Assembly: GCA_035291545.1 (NCBI GenBank)
Contig: DATDRW010000078.1
Coordinates: 1-33,820, forward strand
Reading direction: 5' to 3'
Origin: UBA11373 sp035291545
GTDB taxonomy: Bacteria > Actinomycetota > Acidimicrobiia > Spongiisociales > UBA11373
DNA length: 33,820 nucleotides
The position numbers were made by a program, and so were the translations under genes. The notes beneath the pieces are model-generated. The model searched no databases, was not told the DNA's origin, and saw nothing but the letters and a program-made list of their open reading frames with translations. Below are positions 26,029 through 33,692 of this stretch, piece after piece. Each line of letters opens with the position of its first letter. Positions within the stretch are counted from its first letter, which is position 1.

Positions 26029-27416
26029 TATCCGGCTATCCCACCCTCGGTCATCGGATAGAGGTCGAGCGCGCGGTCCAGTTCCTCGGCGGAGAGCCCG
26101 GACAGCTCCAGAGCCACCTCGCGGACACCCTTGCCGCTGGCAAAGGCCTTCTTGGCGATCTCAGCGGCCTTGTCGTACCCGATCTTGGGAGCCAGGGCGG
26201 TGACGACGGTGATGTTCTGGTCGAGCAACATCGCCGCCCGCTCCTCGTTCGCCTGGAGGCCCTCGACGCATTTCTCGCGGAAGGCGTCCGAGACGGAAGC
26301 GATCAACTCTGCGGACTCGATGAGGTTGTGGGCCAGCACCGGCATCATCACGTTGAGCTCGAAGTTCCCGTTGGCTCCCGCCCAGGTCACCGCGGCGTCG
26401 TTACCGATCACCTGGGCGACGACCTGCATCACCGACTCGGCCATGACCGGGTTGACCTTCCCGGGCATGATCGAGGACCCGGGCTGGGTCGCAGGCAGGT
26501 TCAGCTCGCCGATCGCGGTGCGGGGTCCTGAGCCGAGCCAGCGGAGGTCGTTGGCGATCTTGAACAGCGAAACCGCAACCGTCTTCAACGCCCCGCTGGC
26601 GAACACCGCGGCGTCTTTGGCTGCCTGGGCTTCGAAATGGTTGTCGGCCTCCCGGAACGGGTACCCGGTGCGTTCCGCCATCCGGGCGATCACCGCGGCG
26701 GCGAATCCGGGCGGGGTGTTGATTCCGGTCCCGACCGCAGTCCCCCCGAGGGCGAGCTCCTCGAGACCGGGGAGCACTGCCTCGAGCCGTCGCACCCCGA
26801 GCCGAACCTGGGCGGCGTAACCGCTGAACTCCTGTCCGAGCCGGATCGGAGTGGCGTCCATGAGGTGGGTACGGCCCGTCTTCACGATGTGATCGAACTC
26901 CTCCGCCTTGTCCTTCAGGGCGCCGGCGAGCCGTTCCAGGGCGGGAATGGTGTCCTCGCGCAGCGCCGCCACCGCGGCGACGTGGATCGCCGCGGGAATC
27001 ACGTCGTTCGAGGATTGCCCGGCGTTGACGTGATCGTTGGGATGGACCTTCTTGCCACCCCGTGCCTCCCCGAGGAGCTCGGCGGCGCGGTTGGCGATCA
27101 CCTCGTTGGCGTTCATGTTCGAGGAGGTGCCGGAACCGGTCTGGAACACGTCGAGCACGAACTGGTGGTCGTGGGTGCCGGCCACGACCTCTTCGGCTGC
27201 GGTCCGGATTGCGGCGCCGATCTCGGTGGCAATGATCCCCCGCGCCCCGTTCTCCTCGGCGGCGGCGCCCTTGATCATCCCGAGGGCGGCGATGAGCCGA
27301 CGGCCGAAACGGAGGTTCGAGATCGGGAAGTTTTCCACGGCACGCTGCGTAGAGGCGCCGTAGTAGGCGTCGTCTGGAACCTGTATCTCCCCCATGGAGT
27401 CGCGTTCGATGCGCAT
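26028..27416 (-). CDS. fumC: class II fumarate hydratase
   Basis: A 462-residue oxygen-stable fumarase that interconverts fumarate and malate in the TCA cycle, working as a tetramer. Family signatures are seen: TGSGTSSNMNANEV, GRTHLMDATPIRLGQEF and the superfamily motif GSSIMPGKVNPVMAE. ATG 27416 has AAGGAG 8-9 nt upstream. Class II aspartases are close relatives, but the full sequence reads as FumC. Its stop codon abuts the GGGCGAC array. Confidence 0.93.
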   Translation of the reverse strand: MRIERDSMGEIQVPDDAYYGASTQRAVENFPISNLRFGRRLIAALGMIKGAAAEENGARGIIATEIGAAIRTAAEEVVAGTHDHQFVLDVFQTGSGTSSNMNANEVIANRAAELLGEARGGKKVHPNDHVNAGQSSNDVIPAAIHVAAVAALREDTIPALERLAGALKDKAEEFDHIVKTGRTHLMDATPIRLGQEFSGYAAQVRLGVRRLEAVLPGLEELALGGTAVGTGINTPPGFAAAVIARMAERTGYPFREADNHFEAQAAKDAAVFASGALKTVAVSLFKIANDLRWLGSGPRTAIGELNLPATQPGSSIMPGKVNPVMAESVMQVVAQVIGNDAAVTWAGANGNFELNVMMPVLAHNLIESAELIASVSDAFREKCVEGLQANEERAAMLLDQNITVVTALAPKIGYDKAAEIAKKAFASGKGVREVALELSGLSAEELDRALDLYPMTEGGIAG

Positions 27417-27466
27417 GACAAGACTCTCCTTCGCTCCGGGAGCCGACCCGGGCGGGTGCCACCGCC

Positions 27467-27494
27467 CTGGTATCCGGTACCCGGTACCCGGTAC
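27467..27494 (+). repeat. heptamer array CCGGTAC
   Basis: CTGGTAT followed by three perfect CCGGTAC units (27474-27494) and CCGACGG. Upstream of fumC in the 138-bp gap toward sufC2. Confidence 0.93.
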
Positions 27495-27554
27495 CCGACG
27501 GCGCGAGGATCGCTCCACCCCGCGCACGGTTCAGCGTAGGCAGCCCCGGATCGC

Positions 27555-28313
27555 TCAGAGGCCGCGCAGGAAGTCGTCGCCGGCCGACCCGGCGGTGCCC
27601 AGGCTTCGCCTCAGCCCGTCATAGCCCTCGGCGTCGAGCCGGTCGGCGAGCCGACGATCCCCGCTGGCGACGATGTGACCGTCGAGCATGACGTGCACCC
27701 GATCGACCGTGAGGTAGCGCAGCACCCTCGTGTAGTGGGTGATCACCAGCACACCGAGATCAGGGCTGCGCATCTGTTCCACGGCCTCGGCCACCTCGCG
27801 TACTGCGTCGACATCGAGGCCGGAATCGAGCTCGTCGAGAACGGCCACACGCGGGGAGAGAGCCAGGAGCTGGGTCATCTCTGAGCGCTTCTTCTCGCCT
27901 CCGGAGAGGCCGACGTTGATCGACCGGTCGAGGAAGGGCTCGGTCGAGAGCTCCGCCGCCGCCGCAGCGGCACGCGTCCGCACCTCCGCACCGCGGGCTG
28001 CGGTCATCTCCTCGATCAGGTCGCCGAGGGTCACCCCCGGGATCTCCACGGGATATTGAAACACCTCGAACAGGCCGACTCCCGCCCGGGCGTCGACATC
28101 GAGACCGGACACGTCGATGCCGGCCACCTCGGCGACGCCCGTGACCTCGTAGCCGGGCCGTCCCATGAGGGCGTGACACAGCGTGGACTTGCCCGACCCG
28201 TTCGGCCCCATGAGCACATGGAGTTCGCCGAAGGGAACTTCGAGGTCGACGTCCCGGAGGATGTGCAGGTCGCCGAACCGAACGTTCAAACCGGAGACGC
28301 GGAGGGCGGTCAC
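27555..28313 (-). CDS. sufC: SUF ATPase SufC, second paralogue
   Basis: A 252-residue SufC with Walker A GPNGSGKST (36-44), a Q-loop FQYPVEIPGV, signature LSGGEKKRSEMTQL, Walker B VAVLDELDSGLDVD and switch His in ITHYTRVL. GTG 28313 overlaps the Rieske stop (GTGA) and has GAGGAGG about 7 nt upstream. The order sufD-Rieske-sufC matches the actinobacterial suf operon, so this is probably the canonical SufC, while the copy at 22368 sits with sufS and sufU. The Walker B acidic pair is D-E here and D-E-T in the other. Confidence 0.93.
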   Translation of the reverse strand: MTALRVSGLNVRFGDLHILRDVDLEVPFGELHVLMGPNGSGKSTLCHALMGRPGYEVTGVAEVAGIDVSGLDVDARAGVGLFEVFQYPVEIPGVTLGDLIEEMTAARGAEVRTRAAAAAAELSTEPFLDRSINVGLSGGEKKRSEMTQLLALSPRVAVLDELDSGLDVDAVREVAEAVEQMRSPDLGVLVITHYTRVLRYLTVDRVHVMLDGHIVASGDRRLADRLDAEGYDGLRRSLGTAGSAGDDFLRGL

Positions 28314-28642
28314 TCGTCCCCCTCCTCCACCGGCTCCACGGTCGTAAACACTTCGCCGTCGACGATCTCCACCTCGTACACCGCAACGGGACGGGTGGCG
28401 GGAAAGGAGCCGGGCTCGCCGGTGCGCAGATCGAATTCCGAGCCGTGCCGGGGACACTCGACCGACAGATCCGAGACCTCGCCCTCGGCAAGGGAAGCCT
28501 CGGCGTGGGTACAGCGATCGCCGATGGCATACACGGCCTCGTCGACACGGAACACGGCGATCCGGTGCCCGGCGACCTCGACGCACACCCCGCGACCGAG
28601 CGGGAGCTCGGCCAGTGCGCCCAGTCGCACGCGGACGCTCAA
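28310..28642 (-). CDS. Rieske-type ferredoxin in the suf operon
   Basis: A 110-residue soluble Rieske [2Fe-2S] protein of the NirD/BphA3 type. The cluster ligands are C44/H46 in RCTHAEASL and C63/H66 in ECPRHGSEF. There is no membrane helix. Actinobacterial suf operons often hold such a gene between sufD and sufC, perhaps as electron donor during assembly. The start is TTG 28642, overlapping the sufD stop by 3-4 nt; a GTG four codons later is an alternative. Confidence 0.88.
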   Translation of the reverse strand: MSVRVRLGALAELPLGRGVCVEVAGHRIAVFRVDEAVYAIGDRCTHAEASLAEGEVSDLSVECPRHGSEFDLRTGEPGSFPATRPVAVYEVEIVDGEVFTTVEPVEEGDE

Positions 28643-29898
28643 CCCGCCACCCCGGCGTACTTCGCCATCACCGCAGCCCGCAGAATCGGCTCCAGTCGCT
28701 GGTCGGGGAAGCGGAGCAGCGCCTCCTCGAAGAAGCCCTTCACCTGCAGGCGGTCGGCGCGCATCCGGTCGAGGCAGCGGCTCATGAGGTAGTACCGCTG
28801 CTCCTCGTCGAGCGGGCCGACGGCCGACGCGTGGCCGCAGCGCACGTCGTCGGCAAGGATTTCCAGATTCGGCACCGAGTGTGCCTGGGCGCCGTCGGAG
28901 AGCACGAGGTTGCGGTTGGTCTGATGGGCACTCGTCTTTTGACCGGCCGGTTCGATGCGAATCAATCCGGTGAACACCGACCGGCTCTCGCCGGCCACCG
29001 CCCCCTTGAGGAACATCTTCGATGTGGTGCCGCGGGCAGCGTGCCGGAGGAAGTAGCGGTAGTCGAGGGTCTGCTCGCCGTCACCGAAATAGGCGCCCAC
29101 GATCTCGGCGCCGGAACCGTCACCGGTCAGGTCGACGGTCAGATGGAGACGGGAGAACCGGCCGCCCAGCCCGGCCTCGGCGAGACGGACGGTGGCGTCA
29201 CGCCCGGCGACGTAATGGTGGCGGGCCACCGCGGTGGTGTCGCCACTCCACTGCTGGATCACGGTGAGATCGACCCGGGCGGCATCCGCGGCCTCGATTT
29301 CGAAGCGGGGAACCACGAGAGCGGGTACGCCCTCGGGTGACCGCTGATGGACCACGACGGCCACCTCCGAGGATGATCCGGCGACGATGCGCACACGCGG
29401 CAACGCGACTGCGGCCGGGGTGACGGCCTGGAGGTCGACGACAACCGGACCGGACACCACCGAGCCGCGCGGCACGACGACGAGGATGCCGTCGGAGGCG
29501 AAGGCCTCATGGAGGGCCTCGAAGCGATCACGGATGACGGGAGCCGTTCCGTGGTCGGTCCCGGCCGCCAGGGCACTCACCGCGACCCCGTCGCCGGAAA
29601 CGGCGGCGACGGTGTGACCATCCACGTTGAGCGCGCCGGCGGAGGAGCCGAGCTCGAGGACGGTGGGGAGGGGGTTCCCCGGCGACTCCGGTATCCCAAA
29701 CTCGCCGAGATCGATCCCGGGATGCACGTAACGCCAGTTCTCCTCGCGCTCCGTCGGCATCTCGAGTGCTGCGAACGCCGCCCAACCGGCGATCGAGCGC
29801 TCCCGCGCCCCTTCGCTGAGGGTTGCCGCCACGCGCTCGTGTGTCGTTTGGTCGATGGGGAGCACCGGGAGGAGAACCTCGGCTCGACGACGGCGCAT
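28639..29898 (-). CDS. sufD: SUF scaffold component SufD
   Basis: A 419-residue beta-helix protein that pairs with SufB and SufC to build Fe-S clusters. It has the SufD N-terminal motif PTEREENWRYVHP and the C-terminal SufBD core (GQKTSAHQTNRNLVLSD, EILADDVRCGHASAVGPLDEEQ, YYLMSRCL). The conserved His in CGHAS is the one that works with SufB. No Fe-S binding Cys loop typical of SufB is visible, so this is SufD. ATG 29898 lies 19 bp after the uracil-DNA glycosylase stop. sufB is not in the window. Confidence 0.9.
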   Translation of the reverse strand: MRRRRAEVLLPVLPIDQTTHERVAATLSEGARERSIAGWAAFAALEMPTEREENWRYVHPGIDLGEFGIPESPGNPLPTVLELGSSAGALNVDGHTVAAVSGDGVAVSALAAGTDHGTAPVIRDRFEALHEAFASDGILVVVPRGSVVSGPVVVDLQAVTPAAVALPRVRIVAGSSSEVAVVVHQRSPEGVPALVVPRFEIEAADAARVDLTVIQQWSGDTTAVARHHYVAGRDATVRLAEAGLGGRFSRLHLTVDLTGDGSGAEIVGAYFGDGEQTLDYRYFLRHAARGTTSKMFLKGAVAGESRSVFTGLIRIEPAGQKTSAHQTNRNLVLSDGAQAHSVPNLEILADDVRCGHASAVGPLDEEQRYYLMSRCLDRMRADRLQVKGFFEEALLRFPDQRLEPILRAAVMAKYAGVAG

Positions 29899-29917
29899 GG
29901 TATCGGCGGCGCCGGGC

Positions 29918-30580
29918 CTACCCAAGATCGCCGACGAGGCGCCGCGCCGCGGCAAAGATCGTGTCGAACATGTCCTCGGTGAGCCGCCCGGTGAACGTGT
30001 TCTGCTGGCTGGGGTGGAAGCTCGCCAGCAGCACCGGGCCCGAGGTCTCCGACCGGGCGCCGTGGGCGAAGCGGGGCCGCGGGCGGGGCACCGCCCCTCC
30101 ACGATCTGCGAGGAGCCGGTGCATCACCGTCCACGCGAGCGCGCCGAGGCACACGACCACCCGGACCGCCGTCAGGCGATCGAACTCCTCTTCGAGCCAG
30201 TGGCGGCAGGCATCGCGCTCCCCCGGCGTCGGGGCGTTCCCCGGCGGTGCACACCGCACCGCGGCCGTGACCCAGCAATCCGTGAGCCGCAACCCGTCGC
30301 CCCGGTGCGTCGACCGCCGCTGGTTGGCATACCCGGCGCGGTGCAGGGCCCGGAACAACCAATCCCCGGAACGGTCGCCGGTGAACATGCGGCCGGTGCG
30401 ATTGGCGCCGTGAGCGGCCGGTGCCAAACCGACGACGAGGAGCCGGGCGGAGGGATCGCCGAAGCCGGGCACAGGCCGGCCCCAGTACTCGTCGGCGGCG
30501 AAGGCGGCGCGCTTCTCCACGACAACACGCTCCCGCCATGCCACGAGGCGGGGACAGGCCCGGCAGGCGGTGATCCGCAC
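29918..30580 (-). CDS. family 5 uracil-DNA glycosylase (UdgB-type)
   Basis: A 220-residue glycosylase that removes uracil and related bases from DNA. Motif A, GLAPAAHGANRTGRMFTGD (51-69), is the family 5 form, with Ala where other families have catalytic Asp; the C-terminal motif HPSQQNTFTGRLT follows. Cys6 and Cys9 (CRACPRL) plus two further Cys should bind a [4Fe-4S] cluster. Start GTG 30580 has AAGGAT upstream and a -10 box TAGGGT (30607-30602). First gene of the sufD operon, 19 bp apart. Confidence 0.9.
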   Translation of the reverse strand: MRITACRACPRLVAWRERVVVEKRAAFAADEYWGRPVPGFGDPSARLLVVGLAPAAHGANRTGRMFTGDRSGDWLFRALHRAGYANQRRSTHRGDGLRLTDCWVTAAVRCAPPGNAPTPGERDACRHWLEEEFDRLTAVRVVVCLGALAWTVMHRLLADRGGAVPRPRPRFAHGARSETSGPVLLASFHPSQQNTFTGRLTEDMFDTIFAAARRLVGDLG

Positions 30581-30601
30581 GGCGAGATCCTTGATCGCGG
30601 C

Positions 30602-30607
30602 ACCCTA
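30602..30607 (-). promoter_or_regulatory. -10 box for the udg-suf operon
   Basis: TAGGGT on minus, about 21 nt before the GTG; the short leader holds AAGGAT. The TANNNT form matches other boxes here. Confidence 0.4.
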
Positions 30608-30635
30608 CCGTCGGGGACAACCTTGGGGATCGCCC

Positions 30636-30746
30636 TGTGGACAACCCGACCGGCCGGAGGGCGGCGCTTCCGGGAAACCGGGCATCGCCGGCCTCCCAAA
30701 CCGCGAAATCGCTGGTTGCGGGCAATCCACAGGACCCTGTGGACAG
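30636..30746. promoter_or_regulatory. three DnaA-box-like sites
   Basis: 30636-30644 is the exact 9-mer TTGTCCACA on minus. CAATCCACA lies at 30723-30731 on plus and CTGTCCACA at 30746-30738 on minus. The last two form an 18-bp palindrome TCCACAGG-AC-CCTGTGGA (30726-30743). All lie between udg and the sigma gene. DnaA binding is inferred from the actinobacterial consensus. Confidence 0.5.
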
Positions 30747-30749
30747 CGG

Positions 30750-30779
30750 TTGCGGGCGGGCGGGAGCCGGTGATACCGT
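30750..30779 (+). promoter_or_regulatory. promoter of the sigma factor gene
   Basis: A possible -35 TTGCGG (30750-30755), 18-nt spacer and -10 TACCGT (30774-30779), giving a leader of ~28 nt with AAGGAG before GTG 30814. The palindrome at 30726-30743 lies just upstream. Confidence 0.5.
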
Positions 30780-30813
30780 TCCGCCACCCCGACGCGCTGG
30801 GAAAGGAGCCTCC

Positions 30814-31746
30814 GTGGCCAGAAGGCTGCGCGACGCTGCGACGTTGTCCGACGGCATCGGGATGTACCTCGAGTCGGTGGCAGCTCACGATCTGCTCACC
30901 GCCGACGACGAGGTCCGTCTCTCCCGGGCGATGGAGGCGGGCCGCAAGGCCCAACAGGTGCTCGATGCCCGGAGACGGCTCACTCCGACCGAGCGGGCGA
31001 AACTGTTTCGGGCGGTCCACGCCGCCGACGAGGCCAAGGCCGAGTTCATCCGCAGCAATCTGCGTCTGGTGATCTCGATCGCCAAGCGGTACACCGGGCG
31101 GGGTCTCGACCTCCTCGACCTGGTTCAGGAGGGCAACCTCGGCTTGATCCGTGCCGTGGAGAAGTTCGACTGGCGCAAGGGCTTCAAGTTCTCCACGTAT
31201 GCCACCTGGTGGATCCGGCAGGCGATTACCCGCGGGCTGGGCAACCAGGGACGCACCATCCGCCTCCCGGTGCACATGGTCGATGTGGTTCGGACGGTGC
31301 AGGAGACGGCGCTCAGCCTTCAGGAGCGGCTGCGACGCCAACCCACGACATTGGAGATCGCCCAGGCCTCGGGACTCGAGGTGGAGCGGGTCGAGCTCGC
31401 CCTCGTCGCCCCCGGAGACACGATCTCACTCGAGCGGCCGATCGGGTCCGAGGGGGACGCCGAGTTCGGCGACTTCGTCGAGGATGGCGAAGCCCTCGAT
31501 CCCTTCGAGGTCGCGGCGGAGGCCTCGGCGCGGCGGCACCTCGAGACGGCGATGACGATGCTCGACGCCCAGGAGCGCAAGGTCATCCTGCTCCGCTACG
31601 GTCTCGACGGCCGATCGCCGCGCACCCTCTCCGACGTCGGGAAGCAGTTCGACCTCACCCGGGAACGGATCCGTCAGATCGAGGGGCGGGCTCTGGCGAA
31701 GCTCCGTCATCCCTCGAGCGGTTTCGACCTGGAGAGTCTGCTGTAA
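30814..31746 (+). CDS. primary-like RNA polymerase sigma factor (sigma-70 family)
   Basis: A 310-residue sigma factor. It has region 1.2 (GIGMYLESVAAHDLLTADDEVRLSRAME), region 2 with core-binding and -10 recognition helices (NLRLVISIAKRYTGRGLDLLDLVQEGNLGL; FKFSTYATWWIRQAI), region 3 (RTVQETALSLQERLRRQPT) and region 4 with the -35 helix-turn-helix (DVGKQFDLTRERIRQIEGRALAKL). The short N-terminus without region 1.1 suggests a group 2 (SigB/HrdD-like) factor, though a second-type principal factor is possible. GTG 30814 has AAGGAG 6 nt upstream; the longer frame upstream is noise. Confidence 0.92.
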   Translation: MARRLRDAATLSDGIGMYLESVAAHDLLTADDEVRLSRAMEAGRKAQQVLDARRRLTPTERAKLFRAVHAADEAKAEFIRSNLRLVISIAKRYTGRGLDLLDLVQEGNLGLIRAVEKFDWRKGFKFSTYATWWIRQAITRGLGNQGRTIRLPVHMVDVVRTVQETALSLQERLRRQPTTLEIAQASGLEVERVELALVAPGDTISLERPIGSEGDAEFGDFVEDGEALDPFEVAAEASARRHLETAMTMLDAQERKVILLRYGLDGRSPRTLSDVGKQFDLTRERIRQIEGRALAKLRHPSSGFDLESLL

Positions 31747-31760
31747 GAAGGCGCCAGGTC

Positions 31761-31822
31761 CCAGGCACCAGACTCCAGAATCGACCTCAGGCATCACATC
31801 CGGCGTCTGGTGCCTGGTGCCT
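31761..31822. terminator. inverted repeat of GGTGCCT-type heptamers after the sigma gene
   Basis: 31761-31773 pairs perfectly (13 bp) with 31805-31817 across a 31-nt loop. Both arms are built of CTGGNGC-type heptamers: on minus in 31752-31779, on plus in 31806-31822. Probably forms a terminator, and belongs to the heptamer family seen at 23199. Confidence 0.7.
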
Positions 31823-31932
31823 ACACATCGAACAGCCGCGGCGCCCCCAGGGTGCCCTTGACGGCGCCCGGCAGGTCACCGCCGGCTTTAGCTGGTCTCA
31901 AGGTGGCCGCATGCCGATGCCGATGACGATGT
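31821..31932. other. gap with a short nucS-like tail
   Basis: No complete gene seen. On minus, the last ~15 codons ending at 31821 read AVKGTLGAPRLFDV-stop, much like the NucS C-terminus (RGTEGRAPRLFDP). It may be a fragment of a duplicated nucS end. Upstream of it the frame is His/Arg-rich and not convincing. Confidence 0.4.
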
Positions 31933-32130
31933 ATGAGCCGCATCGCTGCTGCGCTTATTCTCGTGATCACCCTCGGAGGCTGTGGCGCCGGCGCTCCCGC
32001 CCGTCCCGCGGATCCCACCGAACCACCGACGGGGCTGTTGGACACCTACGAGAGAGCCAACCAGGTGGCCGAACAACTCGACGAGCGGGAAGCCCAGCTC
32101 GAGGAGATGGTCGCCGACATGGGCGGCTGA
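31933..32130 (+). CDS. small lipoprotein with coiled-coil tail
   Basis: A 65-residue lipoprotein: signal peptide SRIAAALILVITLGGC with lipobox Cys17, a Pro-rich spacer (ARPADPTEPP) and an acidic helical tail (DTYERANQVAEQLDEREAQLEEMVADM) that could form a coiled coil. Family not recognised. It lies downstream of the sigma gene but is separated by a repeat hairpin. It converges with nucS (22-bp gap). Confidence 0.6.
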   Translation: MSRIAAALILVITLGGCGAGAPARPADPTEPPTGLLDTYERANQVAEQLDEREAQLEEMVADMGG

Positions 32131-32152
32131 GGTCGCCGAGCCTCGGCGAAGG

Positions 32153-32818
32153 TCATGGATCGAACAACCGCGGCGCCCGGCCCTCGGTGCCCCGGAGCCG
32201 GTCGTAGTCGACCTCGACCCATCCGACGCCACGGGCGGCAGCGAGCGTCCGGGCCTGCGAAGTCACCTTCGTCGCCGCCAGGATCCCGCGCACCGGCCCC
32301 AGCGTGGAATCCCGGTTGAGCCAGTCCAGATAGCGCACGAGTTGCTCCACGCCGTCGATCTCACCCCGGCGCTTGACCTCGACGGCGACGAGCTGACCGC
32401 TCCGATCACGACACAGCAGATCGACGGGACCGAGGTCGGTGGGGTACTCCCGCTCCAGGATCTCGAGCCCCTCCTCGATCACCCCGGCCCGGTCGGCGAG
32501 CAGCTCCTGCAGGTTCTTCTCGACACCGTCCTTCTCCAGTCCGGGGTCCGAGCCGAGCTCGTGGCTCAGCTCCGTGAGGATCTCCTCGAGATGGATCACC
32601 AGCGTCTCCCCCCTGGTGTTGGTGACCACCCACCGGTCGGGCTGCTCGTCGACGTGGTTGGGTGCGTTCATCCAGTTGAGCGGCTTGTAGGCGCCTCCGT
32701 CGGCGTGGACGGCGACACACCCGTCGGCCTTGACCATGATCAATCGAATCGCCGAAGGGAGGTGAGCGTCGAGGCGCCCGGTGTAGTCGACGGTGCACCG
32801 CGCCACCAGGATTCGCAT
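32153..32818 (-). CDS. nucS: mismatch-specific endonuclease NucS/EndoMS
   Basis: A 221-residue endonuclease that cuts both strands at mismatches, the actinobacterial replacement for MutS/MutL. The N-terminal DNA-binding half (MRILVARCTVDYTGRLDAHL, VHADGGAYKPLNWMNAPN) is typical. The RecB-like nuclease half holds D133 (GPVDLL) and E147-V-K149 (VAVEVKRRG), and the C-terminus ends APRLFDP, a likely sliding-clamp binding tail. ATG 32818 is supported by TACCCT (32831-32826 on minus) 7 nt upstream; no Shine-Dalgarno is seen. Divergent from the galU-like gene. Confidence 0.95.
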   Translation of the reverse strand: MRILVARCTVDYTGRLDAHLPSAIRLIMVKADGCVAVHADGGAYKPLNWMNAPNHVDEQPDRWVVTNTRGETLVIHLEEILTELSHELGSDPGLEKDGVEKNLQELLADRAGVIEEGLEILEREYPTDLGPVDLLCRDRSGQLVAVEVKRRGEIDGVEQLVRYLDWLNRDSTLGPVRGILAATKVTSQARTLAAARGVGWVEVDYDRLRGTEGRAPRLFDP

Positions 32819-32876
32819 GCGAGCGAGGGTACCGGGGTTACCCCGAGCCGACCGGCGAGTCCGGTACCGTGCCGGC
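32819..32876. promoter_or_regulatory. 58-bp divergent leaderless promoter pair
   Basis: Minus: TACCCT (32831-32826) 7 nt before nucS ATG. Plus: TACCGT (32865-32870) 6 nt before the ATG 32877. Neither start has a Shine-Dalgarno. The short spacing means the two promoters must share or oppose each other. Confidence 0.55.
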
Positions 32877-33692
32877 ATGACCGCCGCGGTGTCGGTTGCC
32901 GTGATTCCCTGCGCCGGAAGCGGCACCCGGATGCGTCCGGCAACGCGCGTCGTTCCCAAGCCGCTGATCCCGGTCGTCGATCGACCGGTGATCCAGTACG
33001 TGGTCGAGGAGGCCGTGGCCGCAGGTGTGACCGAGGTGGTCCTCGTCGTCGACGACCGGCCGGGGAACCCCGTGGTGGCACATTTCACCGACGGGGACCC
33101 GGTGCCGGGCCTCGAAGCGGTGACCTTCCGATCCGTGCTCCAGGCCGAACCGCGCGGCCTCGGCGATGCCGTGCTCACCGCGCGAGGCGCCGTCGGCGAC
33201 CGCCCCTTCGTGTGCCTGCTCTCCGACATGTTCCCCCGGCCCGGCCGCTCCTTCACTCCCCGGCTGGTCTCGCTGTTCGACGGCCGGTTCGTGATGGCGG
33301 TGCGCAGGGTCTCTCCGGACTTCTTCGACCGCTACGGGATCGTCGCCATCGACGAGAACATCACCGGCGACGTCGTCGAGGTGGAGTCGGCGGTGGAGAA
33401 GCCGGGAGCGGCGGCACCGTCCGATTTGGGCCTGGTCGGCCGCTATGTCTTCACCCCGGGCGTGTTCGACGACCTCGCCGCCCTCGATCCCGGTCACGGC
33501 GGAGAGATCCAGTTGACCGACGCCATCGATCGTGGCGCCCGCCGTGACGGTGCGCTCGCGCTCATCGTCGGGGACGATCTGCTCGACATCGGCAGGCCGG
33601 CCGGTTTGCTCGAGGCAACCGCGGCCGTCGGTCTGTCCCGCCCCGACCTCGCCGGGGACTTCCGGGCCACCCTCGAACACCTGCTCGAGTGA
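32877..33692 (+). CDS. galU: UTP-glucose-1-phosphate uridylyltransferase-like protein
   Basis: A 271-residue nucleotidyltransferase. It has the NTP-binding start AVIPCAGSGTRMRPATRVVPKPLIPV (GxGTRxxPxTxxxPK), EEAVAAGVTEVVLVV, PRGLGDAV, a metal Asp in CLLSDMF, and a C-terminal EIQLTDAID. This pattern fits GalU, which makes UDP-glucose from UTP and glucose-1-phosphate. It is shorter than most GalU (about 290-300), so another sugar-phosphate nucleotidyltransferase is possible. ATG 32877 is chosen because TACCGT lies 6 nt upstream. A heptamer array starts at the base after its stop codon. Confidence 0.85.
   Translation: MTAAVSVAVIPCAGSGTRMRPATRVVPKPLIPVVDRPVIQYVVEEAVAAGVTEVVLVVDDRPGNPVVAHFTDGDPVPGLEAVTFRSVLQAEPRGLGDAVLTARGAVGDRPFVCLLSDMFPRPGRSFTPRLVSLFDGRFVMAVRRVSPDFFDRYGIVAIDENITGDVVEVESAVEKPGAAAPSDLGLVGRYVFTPGVFDDLAALDPGHGGEIQLTDAIDRGARRDGALALIVGDDLLDIGRPAGLLEATAAVGLSRPDLAGDFRATLEHLLE

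Noticed and set aside
28314..28586. Longer SufC2 with a 91-residue head
   Set aside because: The head is antisense-free but shadows the Rieske gene in another frame; GTG 28313 has a ribosome-binding site and stop overlap.
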